This document shows, piece after piece, positions 9,223-17,945 of a stretch of 20,026 bases of DNA (positions are counted from its first letter, which is position 1; every line of letters begins with the position of its first letter). Made by a program: the position numbers and the translations under genes. The DNA lies in assembly GCA_015680685.1 (NCBI GenBank), contig MNCI01004604.1, forward strand, positions 917,181 to 937,206, given 5' to 3'. The notes under the pieces are model-generated. The model was not told the DNA's origin and did not search any database. It saw only the letters and a list, made by a program, of their open reading frames with translations. Source of the DNA: Gnetum montanum (lineage: Eukaryota; Streptophyta; Gnetopsida; Gnetales; Gnetaceae).

Positions 9223-11864
9223 ATGGATTCTTTTTACTCAAACACAACCGCCATGGTCGCCGCCGATCTGGGTGTTGCGCCTGTGAATCCTACAGTGGTC
9301 ACAGGACCCGCTCCTGGTGTAGCGGGACCTCAAGGACCATTGCACCGTTCATTGAGACTTCAGGGGAAAGAGCCTATCTTCATGGTTATAACCCCTAAAG
9401 AATACAATTTCATATGCGTCAAGATCCAGGCAAGGCTGGCTCTTAGCCGAGTCGAGTTGGAGGCAAAGCAAAACTTTGAGGTGCTCCACCGAGGGGGCTA
9501 TGATTTTAAGCTGATGGCCTACGATATAATTCCCTTGACTGACCAATACCATGAATTGATCGCACAGTTGGTCATGGCCAGCGGCCAAACTTCACAACCC
9601 GCGGTGGAGCCATAGCATGGGGAAGAGGCAGAGGACGAATTCGCGGCTCTGTCAGAGCATTCGTTCCATACTCTGATGCCCCACACGCAAGAAAATCCGT
9701 TGTTCCCTTTTGACAGAGAGGCAACCTTTCTTGACCCAGCCGCGACCGCGCAGGCGTAGATCCTTACCTTTTCGCAAGCCAATGCGCAGCCATCTGGGTT
9801 GCAAGTACAACAACCGCACCATAACGTGGGGGTGAGTCCGTCCTAACAGGTCATTAGTATTCCGGCGGTGGTCCCGGCAACCGCCACGCCCCATTTCATT
9901 CCTCAGGCACAAGCTCACACTGTACCGACAACTCGTTCAGTGCAAATGTTCCTGCCCCCACCAGCTCAGCAAAATACCACAGCCGTACCACAGCAGACCT
10001 TTATTCAATACCCTACAACAAGTCAATGGATCAACCCTACTACACAACACCACTCGTCTGCGGTGTACGGTACACAGCCTTGGGTTGCACCTGCGGTGCA
10101 ACTTTCACAGGTGTTTCCTCAATATACTTAACGCTATCCTACGCAGCACGTAGCAGTTAACCTCTCGTCTCAGACTGGTGGATGGTGGTCTTCGCAAGCC
10201 CCCCAGCCTGCAGGGATCCCTGCTCCACCAGCGGTTAGCCAACCACCTCCTGCATTTCAGTTTCCTAGGGCTGCCCGCCCAGTCCAACCTCCTGTGCCTG
10301 CTGCACAGACACCCCTGTTAACAGGTCTAGATCAAGCTTTCTAGCTTATCTAGACGCTTACCGAAGAGGTTCGACGCCTAAAGACCGCTAGATCTGATGC
10401 CATTCAGATCATGGACTTCTATCAGGACGATCCGATCAACCCAGCGGTCCCCGTGCTGTCGTTGCCACCAGGGATGTCCCTCCCTCATTTTACCAAGTAT
10501 AATGGAGAGGGGGATCCCAACACCCATCTAGCCACCTTCAGATCCGAGTCTTTATTGTTACAACAGTGGCCGCACACTTTGATCCGAGTCTTCGTGATGT
10601 CTTTGACAGGGAAGGTTCTAGACTGGTATAGAACTCTTCCACGCTCTTCCATTTCAACCTTGGAAGAGCTGCTGACCCAATTTGTGACCCGTTTCAAATA
10701 CAACCTAAAACAGGAAGTCACGTTGGAACAGCTTATGGGGGTGAAACAAGACCTGCTCGAGCCAGTCCAAAAGTTCATACAGCATTGGAATGCTACCTTG
10801 AATGAGATCCGCGACCCAATCGCGGACTCCCATCTACTGGCTATATTCAAGGTATCAGTCAATGACTTCATCAAGTCTAAGCTGTATTATCTTTCTCCTG
10901 GCAATATACATCAGGCCTTCGCGCAGGTCCGAAGCATCCAAGATGCTGCGGAGGCCAGCAAAGACCCGGCATATGTCACCTACAAAAACGCACACAACAA
11001 AGCCAAAGACAAAGGCAAGGCAGCGACAACGACAGTAGCTGCGCTGACTAAAAACGTGAAAACCAAGAATAAGAAGGTGCCCACAACAACGCCCCCTAAG
11101 GCCACGGCTGGTGCCGGCACCAGCCAAGCCACAGCTGCNCAGCAGTTCCGAAATCTTTCAGGCTCGACCGTTTCTGTGACTACCACCAGATGTGTGGTCA
11201 CGACACAGATTACTGCTGGGCATTGAAGGACAACATTCAACGCATGATCGATGAAGGTCATCTAAAACTAGACAGCAGTAACCCCACGCGTCCGGAAAAT
11301 CAAACACTGCATGTATACAAGGATCCGTTGAACACAAATTATGATCCTTATACAATTACTGTAGTGAGTACGGACAGTGAGCGTAAAGGACCGCCAAAGC
11401 AGCCTTTTGTTTTACGCGTGCCCACTAGCTCACCAAGAGGGCCAACTACTTCGTCGACAGCCAGTGGCACCTCACGGCCATTGTTTATCATACAGGCACC
11501 TGCCCAACTGCGCCTTCAGTCACGCGACAGCACCCAAGCCGTGGCTTCGTCCGCACCCATGCTGAGAGCGCCCTTCATTATTAGGGCGTCAAAACCACAG
11601 GCTGCCTATCTCACGCAGGGGCAGACCTCTAGTCAGAATCATCAGCGATCGCCTCCTCAGTGTAAGGAGGAGAATACAGCAGTTAACGCAGTAAAAGGCC
11701 ACCCTACGCTCGGTTTCCCTAAGCCCAGGCCCCTGGCCTCTGTGCCTATGTCTATGCCCCAGAAGCATGCCAAAGGTGTAGAAACGCAACCACCTTCTTT
11801 TGGTAGGAAGAACGAACCCCCCACTGACACCGCTCCACCTCGAGAGATCCTTCTTTTGGGCTAA
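9223..11864 (+). pseudogene. Tat-element gag, stops and one frameshift
   Basis: The frame opens at ATG 9223 (MDSFYSNTT) and is broken by TAG 9613, TAG 9757, TAA 9844, TAA 10129, TAG 10342 and TAG 10351. From 10411 a clean stretch contains the retrotransposon gag core: LPHFTKYNGEGDP, HLATFRS, GKVLDWYRTLP, FVTRFKYN. A Lys-rich basic tail follows (10980-11080). At about 11139, beside the ambiguous base n, the frame moves by one base short; the new frame reads RFCDYHQMCGHDTDYCWALK, a C-x2-H-x4-H-x4-C knuckle typical of Tat Gag, then a Pro/Ser/Thr-rich linker to TAA 11862. Gag would assemble the particle and bind genomic RNA. The frameshift may be an assembly error at n; the stops are probably real decay. 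Confidence 0.85.
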
Positions 11865-12785
11865 ATGGAGGAGGACAAGGGGGATAAACAACCCTACCAA
11901 GAGAAGGATCTCCTCGATGTGTTTACACAGGTCAAACAAGCGCTCAAACAAAAGAACACAACGCTGAGCCTGTACGACCTACTGATGACTTCTCGAGAAC
12001 ACCGTGAGGCTATGGTACGCATGTTGACATCCATATCAGTGGATGCCAGCCTGCCGGTAGAAGAGGAAGCGATACATGCTATCATGTTTCCTTCTGAAGC
12101 TGAAAAACCCAAGCCTACCTCGTTGACCTTCCTGGATGAGTCTGTCAAAGATGATCCGGAGAAAGGTCAAGTAATGACTGAACCCATGTTCATTACCATT
12201 CGGGTCGGCTAGTACCGGATCCGGAGGGTACACGTGGATGATGGTGCAGCTGCTAACGTCATTCCCTATTCCATCATGGATAGGTTGGGATTGGTCGACC
12301 AAATTACTCCCACGAAAACAGCTTGAGTGAAATCGTTCAATGGAGCATGGGTTCAAGCCAAGGGGATGGTGCGTATTGAGTTTGTGGTGGGGAATCAGTT
12401 CCCAACTGAAGCCACGTTCTTAGTCGTTGAGGAGATGCTAGGCTTCAACTTAATCCTAGGGAGGTCGTGGTTAGCCCAGCTGAGGGCGGTCTCGTCGCCG
12501 ATACATCAAGAGATACACCTGCCTTACATCGGAGGGGAGGTTGTTATACGCGGCGACGAGGTCACCCCCAGGACCGTTAACAACATTGAAGAAGAGCGAG
12601 GTTCGGAGATCGAAATAACTGACGATCAGTCTCATCTCCAAGCCCCTAAACAAGATAATAGTTTAGCCTGGGCCGACCTGCCATTTCCGGATGACAGCGT
12701 AGAGGAGTCAAACCCCAAACCTCCTCGCCCTTATGTAGCGCTCAACGTGAAGGCCATCAAGAGACAATTGCGTATCGACGGCTGA
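11865..12785 (+). pseudogene. Retropepsin-like protease region, two internal stops
   Basis: It continues the shifted gag frame after TAA 11862. After about 115 residues and TAG 12210 comes the aspartic protease core. The active-site loop is VDDGAAANVIP (Asp codon 12237-12239), where D-[ST/G]-G-A/S is expected. The hydrophobic-Gly signature LILGRSWL follows near 12450 (usual form ILGRPWL). TGA 12324 lies between them. The frame ends at TGA 12783. Retropepsin would cut the Gag-Pol polyprotein. A clear donor-like GTAAGT lies 34 bases after the stop (12819), so the last stop may have been inside an exon that once joined pol. Identity is fairly certain; this copy cannot make the protein unbroken. 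Confidence 0.75.
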
Positions 12786-13432
12786 ACAATGGTCTTCTGC
12801 GTGTAACACTATTCACGTGTAAGTTAGCACACACCTCATTTAGCAGCTTCCTTTGTTTGTTTCAGCATGATTTTACGCTATATTTGCTTTCTGGGTTTAC
12901 ATTTTTCACTTATTGCATGTTTTATCGTACTTGCGTTAGTTACGCTTTTGCATTACTTTACGCATTTATCCAAGCTTACACATTTGTTACAATTTATGCC
13001 CACGGCCCGCAATGGCCTTAAACTAGCTATACAAAGTTCACCACATTATTTTACGCACTTACACATGATTATATTCTGTTATGTGAAAACTCGTATGTCG
13101 GCCCGCAACGACCTTAAACTAGTAGCCAGTTTACGCAAACTCATATGTCGGCCCACAACGGCCTTAAACTAGTTATCCGAAGTTATCTACAAACACCATT
13201 TACGCTTGCTTTACTTTACGCTTCCGGCCCACAATGGCCTTAAACTAGGAATTACGCACTATCATTTTGGGTGAACTTTTCAACAGTTACACTCGTACTC
13301 CATAGACGAAACACAAAAAAAACATATGTAATTGAATATCCAACGCATCCACCAGGTTTTATAACATGTTTCTCCAGTCATTTGCATCATAACACTACAC
13401 TCAACATTAACAAAATTTTTCGTAAATCATAA
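12786..13432. other. Spacer between protease and antisense gene
   Basis: No gene on either strand; the frame at 12867-13172 is an accident of repeats. It holds nine TTACGC words on the plus strand and four copies of a 24-bp repeat. Relative to the antisense gene this is its 3' untranslated or downstream DNA. I see no clean AATAAA on the minus strand. Confidence 0.6.
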
Positions 13433-13438
13433 TTACGC
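12873..13438 (+). repeat. Cluster of nine TTACGC hexamers
   Basis: TTACGC starts at 12873, 12940, 12958, 13051, 13131, 13200, 13216, 13252 and 13433, all in one orientation. Chance would give about 0.14 in 570 bases of uniform composition. The same word forms the LTR hairpins. Confidence 0.85.
13003..13248. repeat. Four direct copies of a 24-bp GGCC repeat
   Basis: Copies lie at 13003-13026, 13099-13122, 13149-13172 and 13225-13248. The shared form is CGGCCCRCAAYGRCC followed by TTAAACTAG. Three of four keep the two GGCC blocks. Spacing is 96, 50 and 76 bases between starts, so they are interspersed rather than strictly tandem. Each copy is accompanied by a nearby TTACGC. Confidence 0.85.
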
Positions 13439-13681
13439 ATTCCCCCTACTGCCACTATCACCGATATCTTTTAACTCTGACTCCAGCCCCAAAAGGTCGT
13501 CCTCCAGTGGGCCATCATTTCTGGGAATTATCCCTTCATGAAAGATTGCCTCTTCGCGAGGCTCTCACTCTGATACAGGCTCCACAGGAAGACGCTCTTC
13601 ATCGTTTTGTTCCACCTCTGCTTCCACTATTTCCTCTCCCAACCCTTCAGCTGGCACATCTTCTCTACCTCCTTCCGGTAC
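13433..13681 (-). pseudogene. Antisense gene exon 8, acidic C-terminus
   Basis: 83 codons ending in TAA. The acceptor GGTTTTAG precedes GTACCGG. The product is strongly acidic (many Glu and Asp, for example EEIVEAEVEQNDEE) and looks disordered. TGA at 13567-13565 interrupts it. The stop codon overlaps a TTACGC word of the downstream cluster. Confidence 0.8.
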
Positions 13682-13758
13682 CTAAAACCGAATAACATCA
13701 AATTAGAATAGATGAAGCTAGTCAGAAAATTTTCCAACTAAGCTATGTGCACACTTAC

Positions 13759-14576
13759 TCGCGACGGCCCTGCTTCCGCAGCAAAGGGAAGCTTGTCCAA
13801 ACCAGCCCACAAACGCTGCATGATCTCGTCCTCCGAGAGGTCTTGCCACACATCCTCGCCCGAAGCCGCCCCAGCTTTCACCTTCCCTTTCTCCACGCTA
13901 CTCCAGGAAGGTGGATCTGGGAAGAAAGTAGGGATCGTAGTCTGATTCCCAGGGAAAACCATTGCTCTCTCTGGGGACGCGGTTATGGTCACCTGTTCTT
14001 CGAACTTCTTGAAAGCTTCGGACGCTCCGATGGTGTCTACGAAAACCTCCAGAGATCGAGCTTTAACGGTAGACTTGCGGTAACGTTTTCTATAAGCAGC
14101 GTTTTCCCTTTTGTATACATACTTGTGGTCCTTCTTCTTTTGCCCCCATTCCTGTACGCTGGCGCAGTAGTCCCTCCAGTCTCGGCTTTTCTAAGCTAGG
14201 AGTTCAATTTGCATCCTCTGCTCTATTAATGCCCGACTGGTCTGTACGTTGTTCTTGATGGCTGTCCAATAATGAGAGTGATCAATGACAGTGGTACACC
14301 AGTCTTCATCCCCTGTCATTCAAGCCTGTAGGAACTCGTACCGCGCCCTTAGGTCCTCGACTTCCTTGGTCAAGGATTCAATCTGCCCCTCCAACCGTTG
14401 CAGCCTTTTCCATAGGCTTTCATTAACATTCCTTCTTTCCCATATGGAGCATGTCGAGCGTAACGCACATTTACGCATTTCTTCATAAATGTGGCGTGGC
14501 ACGACTGCCCCATCAGGTGGAGGCTTCGCTGTGTCCAGATCAATGGGCTCCGCGGGATCCCATCGAAGGTAAGCTC
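13759..14576 (-). pseudogene. Antisense gene exon 7, coiled coil and basic region
   Basis: 818 bases after acceptor TTTTCTATCAG. It begins GAYLRWDPAEPIDLD. A Leu/Glu/Arg-rich heptad stretch (SLWKRLQRLEGQIESLTKEV and on, about 14425-14330) predicts a coiled coil, suggesting self-association. A Lys/Arg/Tyr-rich segment follows (QKKKDHKYVYKRENAAYRKR, near 14120), which could bind nucleic acid or act as a nuclear signal. Stops: TGA at 14322-14320 and TAG at 14193-14191. It ends at CGA|GTAAGT. No named domain recognised. Confidence 0.8.
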
Positions 14577-14646
14577 CTGATAGAAAACAAACATCAATAC
14601 AGATGACATATTACCAAGACAGTATATTGCAACTTCGTTAACTTAC

Positions 14647-14775
14647 CAGCACCAGGTTCAACGTGTTCCAAACGCTCGATCATGTCGCTGACAACGCCTT
14701 CCATGAAGGCAAATTTATCGGGGAAGTTCCTCCACATTTTTCTAATAGCAACAGACATTGAGGCATCTTCTTCCC
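14647..14775 (-). pseudogene. Antisense gene exon 6
   Basis: 129 bases, open throughout; acceptor CGCTATAG, donor G|GTAAGT. The peptide has a mixed amphipathic character (MWRNFPDKFAFMEGVVSDMI). Joined to exons 5 and 7 in phase 1 on both sides. No domain recognised. Confidence 0.8.
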
Positions 14776-14845
14776 CTATAGCGTAATGTGGTTAGACATT
14801 ACCGCCATTAACAGATTTTGCAAAACACGCTAACGCACTCACTAC

Positions 14846-15121
14846 CTCGGCCGGTGACAGTGGCGATTTCATCGACATCGCCCGTATCCTTTTCCCTCTC
14901 ACGCGCTGGAGTCTGTGCGTCACTGGTTCCAGTAGCTGGGGCCTCCTCATGCACTCCAATTTGTACGCGACTTCCACTAACAGTTGGGGCCACCTCACGC
15001 ACTGGAACCTGCATATGGCTCGTATCAATAAACGGGGCCTCTTCTTCCAAAATTGAGGCCCCCTCCCCACGGCTTAGTACCATCGCCCCTATCTCAGGGG
15101 TCAATTGCCCTGACCTTTTTG
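14846..15121 (-). pseudogene. Antisense gene exon 5, low-complexity linker
   Basis: 276 bases, open throughout. The product has three loosely repeated units of about 18 residues with VREVAP, VHEEAP and similar words, rich in Glu, Ala, Thr and Pro, so it is probably a flexible linker. The donor is G|GTAGTG, the weakest of the set. A GCTAAC branch-like word lies upstream of the acceptor GTAAACAG. Confidence 0.8.
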
Positions 15122-15197
15122 CTGTTTACACCATATGTTAGCATATAATTTCAGATCATCTAAGTAAAACATTGCGTATACAACCTTTCACACTTAC

Positions 15198-16238
15198 CAG
15201 GCGGAGGTTTAGTCCGCTGCACCGTGAGCCCAACAGTGTGGCCTGCATCGCCCTCAAGGGCCTCAGCTAGGCGGAGCCTCTTCCGCCGAGCTGCCGGTTC
15301 CACAATTTCCTTTGCCAGACATTTCCCTTGCGAGGCATCACCAGTGTAGGTAGGCATGATCCTGCCTACGCTATCAAGACCTCACGCTTGGGGTGCCGTC
15401 AAGCCTTTAGTCGTTACGGACAACAACTCCCTGATCCCTTCCGGCGGATCCTACCCCCGGGTAGTGCTGAGAATATGGGCAATCCAGGGTCTGGATAGCT
15501 GGTCTCGGTCTTGCTGTACCTAGACCCCATTCCTCTAAACGACCAGGAACTCAGCAAACCGTCGGAGGCAAGCTATGAAAAAGGCGTAATGCACATTGAA
15601 ACGAGACTCGAGCTTCTCCTGAAGCTTGACCATTTCACTGCGTAGCCCCTTGGCAAGATGGCTTGCCCAATCAAACCGAGCTCCCTCCTCTAGGACCTCT
15701 CGCATGATACGGGTCTGTTCTACCGAAAAGAACTTTTCCTGCGAGAGGGTTTTGGGGAAGGTCCGGGCTCGAAAAAGGGGATAAAGTATCTTGGCGGTCC
15801 CCATCTAAAATTTGTCACAAGGAAACCCCTTGGTCTCCTTATCGATCCTCACCCACTCCTTCAGAAACTCCTCAACTCTAACGCTCCTCTTAGTCTTCAC
15901 TTTTACGGGAAGGCCGTTCGAGGGGACGCCAAAAAGGTCCGAGAAGAACTGAGCATTAATGTCAAAATTTATGCGCAGGTTATGCACGCGCGTGCTAAAA
16001 CAATCAGCCTTCTCGCTGAAGGAGTTGACCAAGCCTATTATTTCTCTGACGGGGACATCAGGGATCGTAGCCAAAAATAGGTGCATTAGCCCTGCGGCCT
16101 AGATCTTGCTGGTCACTGCGACTAGGGCCGCCGAATGGCTGAGCCAACGTTGTGCCTCCTTAATATCCCCGTAGCGAAAGAGCACATCCCTCGCCTCGCG
16201 GCCAGAAATCGTAAGGGTAATCTCCTGGGATTCCCTGA
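15198..16238 (-). pseudogene. Antisense gene exon 4, 'plant transposon protein'-like region
   Basis: 1041 bases between acceptor TGCCTTTCAG and donor CCTG|GTAAGT. Six stops: TAG 16101, 15807, 15537, 15522, 15453 and TGA 15384 (first base). The middle reads LRINFDINAQFFSDLFGVPS, then a Pro-poor helical stretch with ILYPLFRARTFPKTL, VLEEGARFDWASHLAKGL and AFFIACLRRFAEFL. That order (strand, helix ending in hydrophobic-Gly-hydrophobic-P, then R-hydrophobic-P, then DWA-H) is like the domain called 'putative plant transposon protein' found in antisense frames of plant gypsy elements. The resemblance is by eye. A basic tail AARRKRLRL near 15280 could be a nuclear signal. Length without stops would be about 347 residues. 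Confidence 0.75.
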
Positions 16239-16331
16239 CTGAAAGGCATAAAACGCAAGTTAACAGAAACACTATTATATAATGCCTGTGACTCACTACA
16301 TGCATAACATTAGAACACGCAGCGGCCTTAC

Positions 16332-16606
16332 TGGGGCCAAACGACAATGGAAATGGCGGGAGTTCTCTCTCCACATCCTTGACAGTGAGAGGCGGATCCA
16401 AGGTCCAGTCCTCGTGTAGCCATCCGAGTTCCTGACAAGTCTTAAAAGGGCGCTCGTAACGGGTGCGATACTCACGCATCTCATGGCCAATTTGCCCGAT
16501 AACACCGGCACGCACGTTGTTGGTTGCGGTAAATGCCGATATTGCCGTTTCAGCCCAGGCCAATGTATCGCCATCGCCGAGTAACTGGTTGCCATGTATA
16601 AAAAAC
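16332..16606 (-). pseudogene. Antisense gene exon 3
   Basis: 275 bases, open. Acceptor TATGGTATAG, donor CCCA|GTAAGG. The product contains LAWAETAISAFTATNNVRAG and HEMREYRTRYERPFKTC, then a Pro-rich end. The flanking 16644-16607 is also open but lies beyond the acceptor. Using the earlier acceptor GCAATGTAG (16680s) would bring a TAG into frame, which is why 16606 was chosen. No domain recognised. Confidence 0.75.
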
Positions 16607-16720
16607 CTATACCATACAGCGTAAGCTTCTTTTACATTTTGCACATAGACTTATCCTACATTGCAACAAAACAACAAAACAGAAAAGTAGACATCAATAC
16701 AGTTAACCAAATCTGCTTAC

Positions 16721-17170
16721 CCGCCTGCATAGTACACCATGCCTTGTGGGTTCTGGAAGTATGTCGACACATGACGAGCCATGAACAGCGTGTTATATGC
16801 ATGATAACAGTTGAAATGGGCCATGCTCCAGATCCAGTGTAAGCTCCGCAGACCGCGGGCGCTGAGCACTTGGTCCTCGGGATAACCCGTGTCAATGGCT
16901 TCATCCATCAGATAAGCCAGAATCCCCTGCGCCGACCCTGCCAATAGGTGCTCCAAAATGGCACCAGCAACATCCCCAGTCACATTAGACCAGATAATTA
17001 TGTTGAAGTTACGCAGCAAAAACTGTAGAAACTCCAGTGCCCCCTTTCAGAACCAGATGGCCTTTCCCTGCACTCGTGTGTGAGGGGGAGGGACATTGGG
17101 GACGATAGGGTTCAGCCAGCACAAAACCCCAATGATGTCCAGCACAATCAGGATGGGCTTTAGCGTGACG
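16721..17170 (-). pseudogene. Antisense gene exon 2, FCP1/NIF-like HAD domain, degenerate
   Basis: 450 bases. It begins VTLKPILIVLDIIGVLCW, which matches HAD motif I as written in plant FCP1-like proteins (hydrophobic-LDLNG-L-L): the nucleophile Asp is kept, but the +2 residue is Ile instead of Asp/Asn. TGA at 17049 sits where the family has the Arg before (K/P)G-EFL. GALEFLQFLLRNFNIIIWSN then matches the motif II region (EFL..L..F....WS). Near the end, NTLFMARHVSTYFQNP sits where the family has LL-DDSP-KA--NP, with the paired Asp lost. FCP1-like enzymes remove phosphate from proteins such as the RNA polymerase II tail. With these losses, activity is unlikely even without the stop. The family call rests on pattern reading. 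Confidence 0.6.
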
Positions 17171-17435
17171 CTATGTAAAAAAGCCAAAAGCGTATATCAA
17201 CACCTATATTTGCATTTGCACGAATAACACAAAAAAACTCATAAAACGTGCCCAGACCAAAATCGCACAAACCCTTGCAACAACGCAAGGTTTGTCCCTG
17301 ACAACGGCGATAAACACAACCCTTTCAAACCCTCACATAGACCCGAGGTCCATAACTCAAAATCAACATGCACGCAAACGAAAATACACCACAAAAAGCA
17401 GCCATAGAAACGAAAGTATGTAAGGAATGACTAAC

Positions 17436-17554
17436 TGATTCAACGGCGCAGGCTCTCGAATATCGATCAGCGCCTGCGAAACACGGTCCAGAGTTGCTTG
17501 CATTTTGTCGATTTTGGCCAGTTTTACGTTCTTCTTCTTTGTCTTCGGCGCCAT
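17436..17554 (-). pseudogene. Antisense gene exon 1, basic N-terminus
   Basis: ATG at 17554-17552, then MAPKTKKKNVKLAKIDK: a Lys-rich start that could be a nuclear localisation signal, followed by a short amphipathic helix (MQATLDRVSQALIDI). The donor is CA|GTTAGT. Joined to exon 2 at 17170 (acceptor ACATAG), the split codon becomes CAC and the HAD-like frame follows directly. Confidence 0.75.
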
Positions 17555-17700
17555 TACGATGGTTTTAGAATTTCTTCACAGCCTAACGCTTGCAAATCTT
17601 CGCAAGATCCCACGCCCTAACTCTCTGCTCTTCCTTTTCTCAGCGACGGTTGCAAATTCAAATTCACGATAGCCAACAACCAGTTCTCATCGAAAAACCA

Positions 17701-17710
17701 TCTACTTATA
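17701..17710 (-). promoter_or_regulatory. Possible TATA box of the antisense gene
   Basis: TATAAGTAGA on the minus strand lies about 150 bases upstream of the antisense ATG. A start near 17675 would leave a purine-rich leader of about 120 bases, normal for a plant gene. It supports an own promoter within the element. Confidence 0.45.
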
Positions 17711-17912
17711 CGCGAGGATCACCGACTTGATATCAGAATTAAGCGAAACTTTCCTGGAACGAAATCCGCAAATCTAGATATTAATGAGGTTGATATCGCA
17801 CGCGCCACTGTCTGAAATGACGTTAAACTACCACATCCTATCGCCTCGTAATCGGGTTACATTGATTACAATTTGTCTATAATATTCAAAATTCAGTTAG
17901 CCTGCCACGTTC

Positions 17913-17929
17913 AGTGACATCACGTCACT
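17913..17929. promoter_or_regulatory. ACGT-core palindrome
   Basis: AGTGACATCACGTCACT has inverted arms AGTGAC/GTCACT and includes CACGTCA, the core bound by plant bZIP factors. It is about 200 bases upstream of the antisense TATA box and just before the candidate plus-strand acceptor. Confidence 0.4.
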
Positions 17930-17945
17930 TGTCTCCTAACCATTT

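Larger units (their letters stand above)
13433..17554 (-). pseudogene. Eight-exon antisense gene nested in the retrotransposon
   Basis: Exons, in transcript order: 17554-17436, 17170-16721, 16606-16332, 16238-15198, 15121-14846, 14775-14647, 14576-13759, 13681-13433. Introns of 265, 114, 93, 76, 70, 70 and 77 bases all start GT and end AG, most with near-consensus donors (GTAAGT, GTAAGC, GTAAGG) and pyrimidine-rich acceptors. Junction phases are 2, 2, 1, 1, 1, 1, 0 and every junction keeps the frame. The total is 3357 bases, 1119 codons with the final TAA (13435-13433). Ten in-frame stops break it: TGA at 17049, 15384, 14322 and 13567; TAG at 16101, 15807, 15537, 15522, 15453 and 14193 (first base given). 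Every one could be a C-to-T change from CGA or CAG. Antisense genes are known in some Tat elements, usually elsewhere in the element. Function unknown. Confidence 0.85.

Noticed and set aside
10485-11261. Minus-strand frames of 90-129 codons opposite gag
   Set aside because: They are shadows of the real plus-strand gag reading, which shows family motifs.
13003-13248. CRISPR-like look of four short repeats with spacers
   Set aside because: Spacing is irregular, the setting is a plant retroelement, and there are no cas genes.
14818-15141. Plus-strand frame of 107 codons over exon 5
   Set aside because: It is the reverse of a coding exon whose frame is confirmed by splicing on the minus strand.
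16607-16644. ATG at 16644 as the start of an independent antisense gene
   Set aside because: Splicing from 16721 to 16606 joins the same frame to the upstream HAD-like exon with proper GT-AG ends, so this ATG most likely lies in an intron.
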